A DNA stretch of 35,046 nucleotides from JBGQBN01 sp041494805. Its GTDB lineage: Bacteria; Acidobacteriota; Terriglobia; Terriglobales; Acidobacteriaceae. The translations under genes and the position numbers were made by a program. The notes under the pieces are model-generated. The model was not told the DNA's origin. It saw only the letters and a program-made list of their open reading frames with translations, and ran no database searches. The first letter of the stretch is position 1; the number at the start of each line of letters is the position of its first letter. Shown piece after piece: positions 33,621 to 35,046 of the stretch. The stretch lies in assembly GCA_041494805.1 (NCBI GenBank), contig JBGQBN010000043.1, positions 1-35,046 on the forward strand. The letters are read 5' to 3'.

Positions 33621-34013
33621 TTGGCAGCCGGACCGGACGGTCGCTCTCCGCAAGGGGAGAGGAAAGTCCGAACTCCGCAGAGCAGTGTGCCGGATAACGT
33701 CCGGGAGGCCGGGTTCAAGCCCGGTTGACGGAAAGTGCCACAGAAAACATACCGCCCCGGCAACGGGGTAAGGGTGAAAAGGTGCGGTAAGAGCGCACCG
33801 CCGTTGCAGTAATGCAGCGGGCAGGGCAAGCCCCACACGGAGCAAGACCAAATAGGGAGGGAGCCTCAGGTTCGCCTGGGGCACGTGCCGGCTCGGCGCG
33901 TCCAACCTCCGGGTAGGTCGCTTGAGCCCAGCAGCAATGCGTGGCCCAGAGGAATGACCGTCCTGCCGGAGCAATCCGGTAGACAGAATTCGGCTTACAG
34001 GTCCGGCTGCCAC
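33621..34013 (+). ncRNA. rnpB: RNase P RNA, bacterial type A
   Basis: The catalytic RNA that trims tRNA 5' leaders. The two ends pair perfectly over 12 bases (GGCAGCCGGACC at 33623-33634 with GGTCCGGCTGCC at 34000-34011), forming helix P1. The universal core words are present: GAGGAAAGTCC at 33659-33669, 'ACAGAAAACATACCGCC' around 33740, 'GGTAAGGGTGAAAAGGTG' and 'GGTAAGAGCGCACC' near 33767-33800, and 'AGACAGAATTCGGCTTACAG' at 33981-34000. The length of about 393 bases fits type A. Short open frames on both strands here are not genes. The ends are set by P1 and are good to a few bases. Confidence 0.97.
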
Positions 34014-34203
34014 AAACTCTCGCCATCCGCACTGTGTACCGTCACATCAGGCCCCCAACGCCCCTTCCTGTGGGGGGAGACTTTCGTCTCCATCTCCTTG
34101 CAATACAGCGGTTTGTGGTGCATCCTGCTACCGTTTTAGGGCCCCGTGATCACTGAGGCCTTGCCCAAGTCCAGCCTTCGACAAGAACGGAAAGGGGTAC
34201 ATC
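34014..34203 (+). other. Spacer between rnpB and the last gene
   Basis: 190 bases without a gene. It contains a small hairpin, GGAGAC-TTTC-GTCTCC (34076-34091), with no T tract, so it is not a clear terminator. AAAGGGG (34191-34197) is the ribosome-binding site of the next gene. Confidence 0.5.
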
Positions 34204-35046
34204 GTGAAGCGCAAAGGATTCTGCTTGTTTTCGCTTCTTGCTGTCGCTCTTCTCATAACGCTTGCTTCGGCCCAAGCACCGCCAACCTCAGCCGTGCCGC
34301 ATTTCGTCGAGTTCAGTGGCGTGCTGCACGATGCCGAAGGCCAGCCGGTCACGGAGGTTGTGGGCATCACCTTTGCCTTGTACCGCGACCAGTCGGGAGA
34401 CGCGCCCTTGTGGATCGAGACCCAGAATGTGAATCCGGATGCCAACGGACATTACACCGTGTCGCTGGGAGCGAACCGTCCCGATGGCCTGCCATTGGAT
34501 CTGTTCACTTCCGGAGAGGCGCGCTGGCTGGGTGTGCAACCAGCAGGACAGAAAGAACAACCCCGGGTGCTGCTGCTCAGCGTGCCCTATGCCCTGAAGG
34601 CGGCCAACGCGGAAACGGTGGGCGGGCTGCCGGCTTCAGCGTTCATGCTGGCCACCCCTTCCAACTTTGCGCCGAGTGCTTCCGCTCCTCAAGCCAGTGG
34701 AGTCGGCAGCGCTCCTGTAGTGTCCCCCGGTGGGGTCAATCCTGACGCCGGCACCAAGAACTTCATTCCCCTTTTTACGGACAACAGCGGCACGCTGGGG
34801 AATTCCACCATGTTTCAGTCTGGCACCGGAAACTCCGCCAAGTTGGGGATAGGAACCACCAACCCCAGCACGACGCTCGATGTGAAGGGACCTGCCACCG
34901 TGCGGGGCAATCTTGCATTGGTTCCCACCGGAACAGCCAACGCGAACTCGGGCAAGAACTCGCAACCCGTGAGCCAGGCGGCGTCGGTGTTCAACAGCAT
35001 CACGCAGACGGCCGTCACTCAGACCTTCCGCTGGCAAGCGGAACCG
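34204..35046 (+). CDS. Secreted tail-fibre/adhesin-like protein, 3' end outside window
   Basis: The frame is open from the GTG at 34204 to the last base (281 codons), so the C-terminus is missing. AAAGGGG lies six bases before the start. A signal peptide (about 1-23, cleavage after 'LASA') precedes an N-terminal beta-rich domain ('HFVEFSGVLHDAEGQPV') ending in 'LLLSVPYALKAANAETVGG', a pattern typical of long secreted acidobacterial proteins. After a Ser/Pro/Gly-rich linker, 'KLGIGTTNPSTTLDVKG' (about 217-233) is the collar repeat shared with phage tail fibres and trimeric adhesins. The mature protein is probably a surface fibre or adhesin, but the partner is unknown. I see no sign that it belongs to a prophage. 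Confidence 0.85.
   Translation, partial: MKRKGFCLFSLLAVALLITLASAQAPPTSAVPHFVEFSGVLHDAEGQPVTEVVGITFALYRDQSGDAPLWIETQNVNPDANGHYTVSLGANRPDGLPLDLFTSGEARWLGVQPAGQKEQPRVLLLSVPYALKAANAETVGGLPASAFMLATPSNFAPSASAPQASGVGSAPVVSPGGVNPDAGTKNFIPLFTDNSGTLGNSTMFQSGTGNSAKLGIGTTNPSTTLDVKGPATVRGNLALVPTGTANANSGKNSQPVSQAASVFNSITQTAVTQTFRWQAEP

Noticed and set aside
33500..34032. Several open frames across the RNase P RNA
   Set aside because: The RNA's conserved core and terminal pairing explain the sequence; the frames are repetitive and unrelated to any protein.
34076..34091. Hairpin GGAGAC-TTTC-GTCTCC as an rnpB terminator
   Set aside because: There is no T tract after it.
1..35046. CRISPR array, tRNA genes, insertion sequences or prophage
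   Set aside because: I found no regularly spaced direct repeats, no cloverleaf-type sequence, no transposase or integrase motif and no phage structural run.

Overview
The window looks like an ordinary chromosomal segment of a high-GC acidobacterium, most likely of the Terriglobia/Koribacter-type lineage. This is inferred from gene content, since the window has no 16S rRNA gene. The clues are a secreted protein ending in 'GIGTTNPSTTLDVKG' with the leader motif 'VPYALKAANAETVGGLPASAF', MacB-type permeases, HpnI-like glycosyltransferases, a stand-alone 2-oxoglutarate dehydrogenase E1, and a chrB/chrA locus. I see no prophage, insertion sequence, tRNA or CRISPR array. Coding density is high and most genes sit in short same-strand runs.

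Layout. 2-3202 (+): a frameshifted, 5'-truncated TPR gene that touches a DUF2207 membrane protein. 3203-3727: the only long gene-free stretch, carrying a perfect parS-like palindrome. 3728-6327 (+): a PilZ protein and a LuxR-type regulator with a degenerate receiver, a strong terminator, then two secreted proteins. 6343-7392 (-): a GAF/zinc-ribbon/membrane-anchor protein. 7555-12528 (-): a secreted formamidase-like enzyme, then the tight run chrB-pepE-ornithine cyclodeaminase-chrA (listed in order of transcription). 12641-15901 (-): phoB-phoR-phoU. 15968-20456 (-): gluconate-2-dehydrogenase subunit 3, GMC oxidoreductase and HyuA, all but overlapping. 20542-23034 (-): sucA. 23266-25242 (+): a hybrid histidine kinase. 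25289-30791: envelope glycosylation genes, namely an ArnT-like transferase, two HpnI/ceramide-glucosyltransferase-like enzymes and a nucleotide-sugar epimerase. 30864-33443 (-): two MacB/FtsX permeases with no ATPase gene in view. 33621-34013 (+): RNase P RNA. 34204 to the window end (+): a partial secreted structural protein.

How the parts work together. PhoB/PhoR/PhoU form a phosphate-sensing module; no pst transporter genes are present here. The chr run suggests oxyanion stress export coupled to amino-acid or peptide turnover enzymes of unclear role. The gluconate-DH-like pair plus HyuA suggests periplasmic oxidation with a linked cytoplasmic ATP-dependent cyclic-amide hydrolase. The 25-31 kb part is probably a hopanoid or lipid glycosylation locus.

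Beyond genes, four things stand out. There is a perfect 22-bp palindrome containing a ParB-type parS. Two families of short intergenic repeats recur (ATTG/GATT-rich, and GTCGTCAG-rich). At phoB, sucA and chrB a -10-like hexamer ends 6-7 nt before the start codon and no Shine-Dalgarno sequence is visible, which suggests leaderless transcripts. Finally, the LuxR-type receiver lacks its phosphoacceptor. I found no clear new defence or mobile system; the most unusual gene grouping is chrB-pepE-ocd-chrA.
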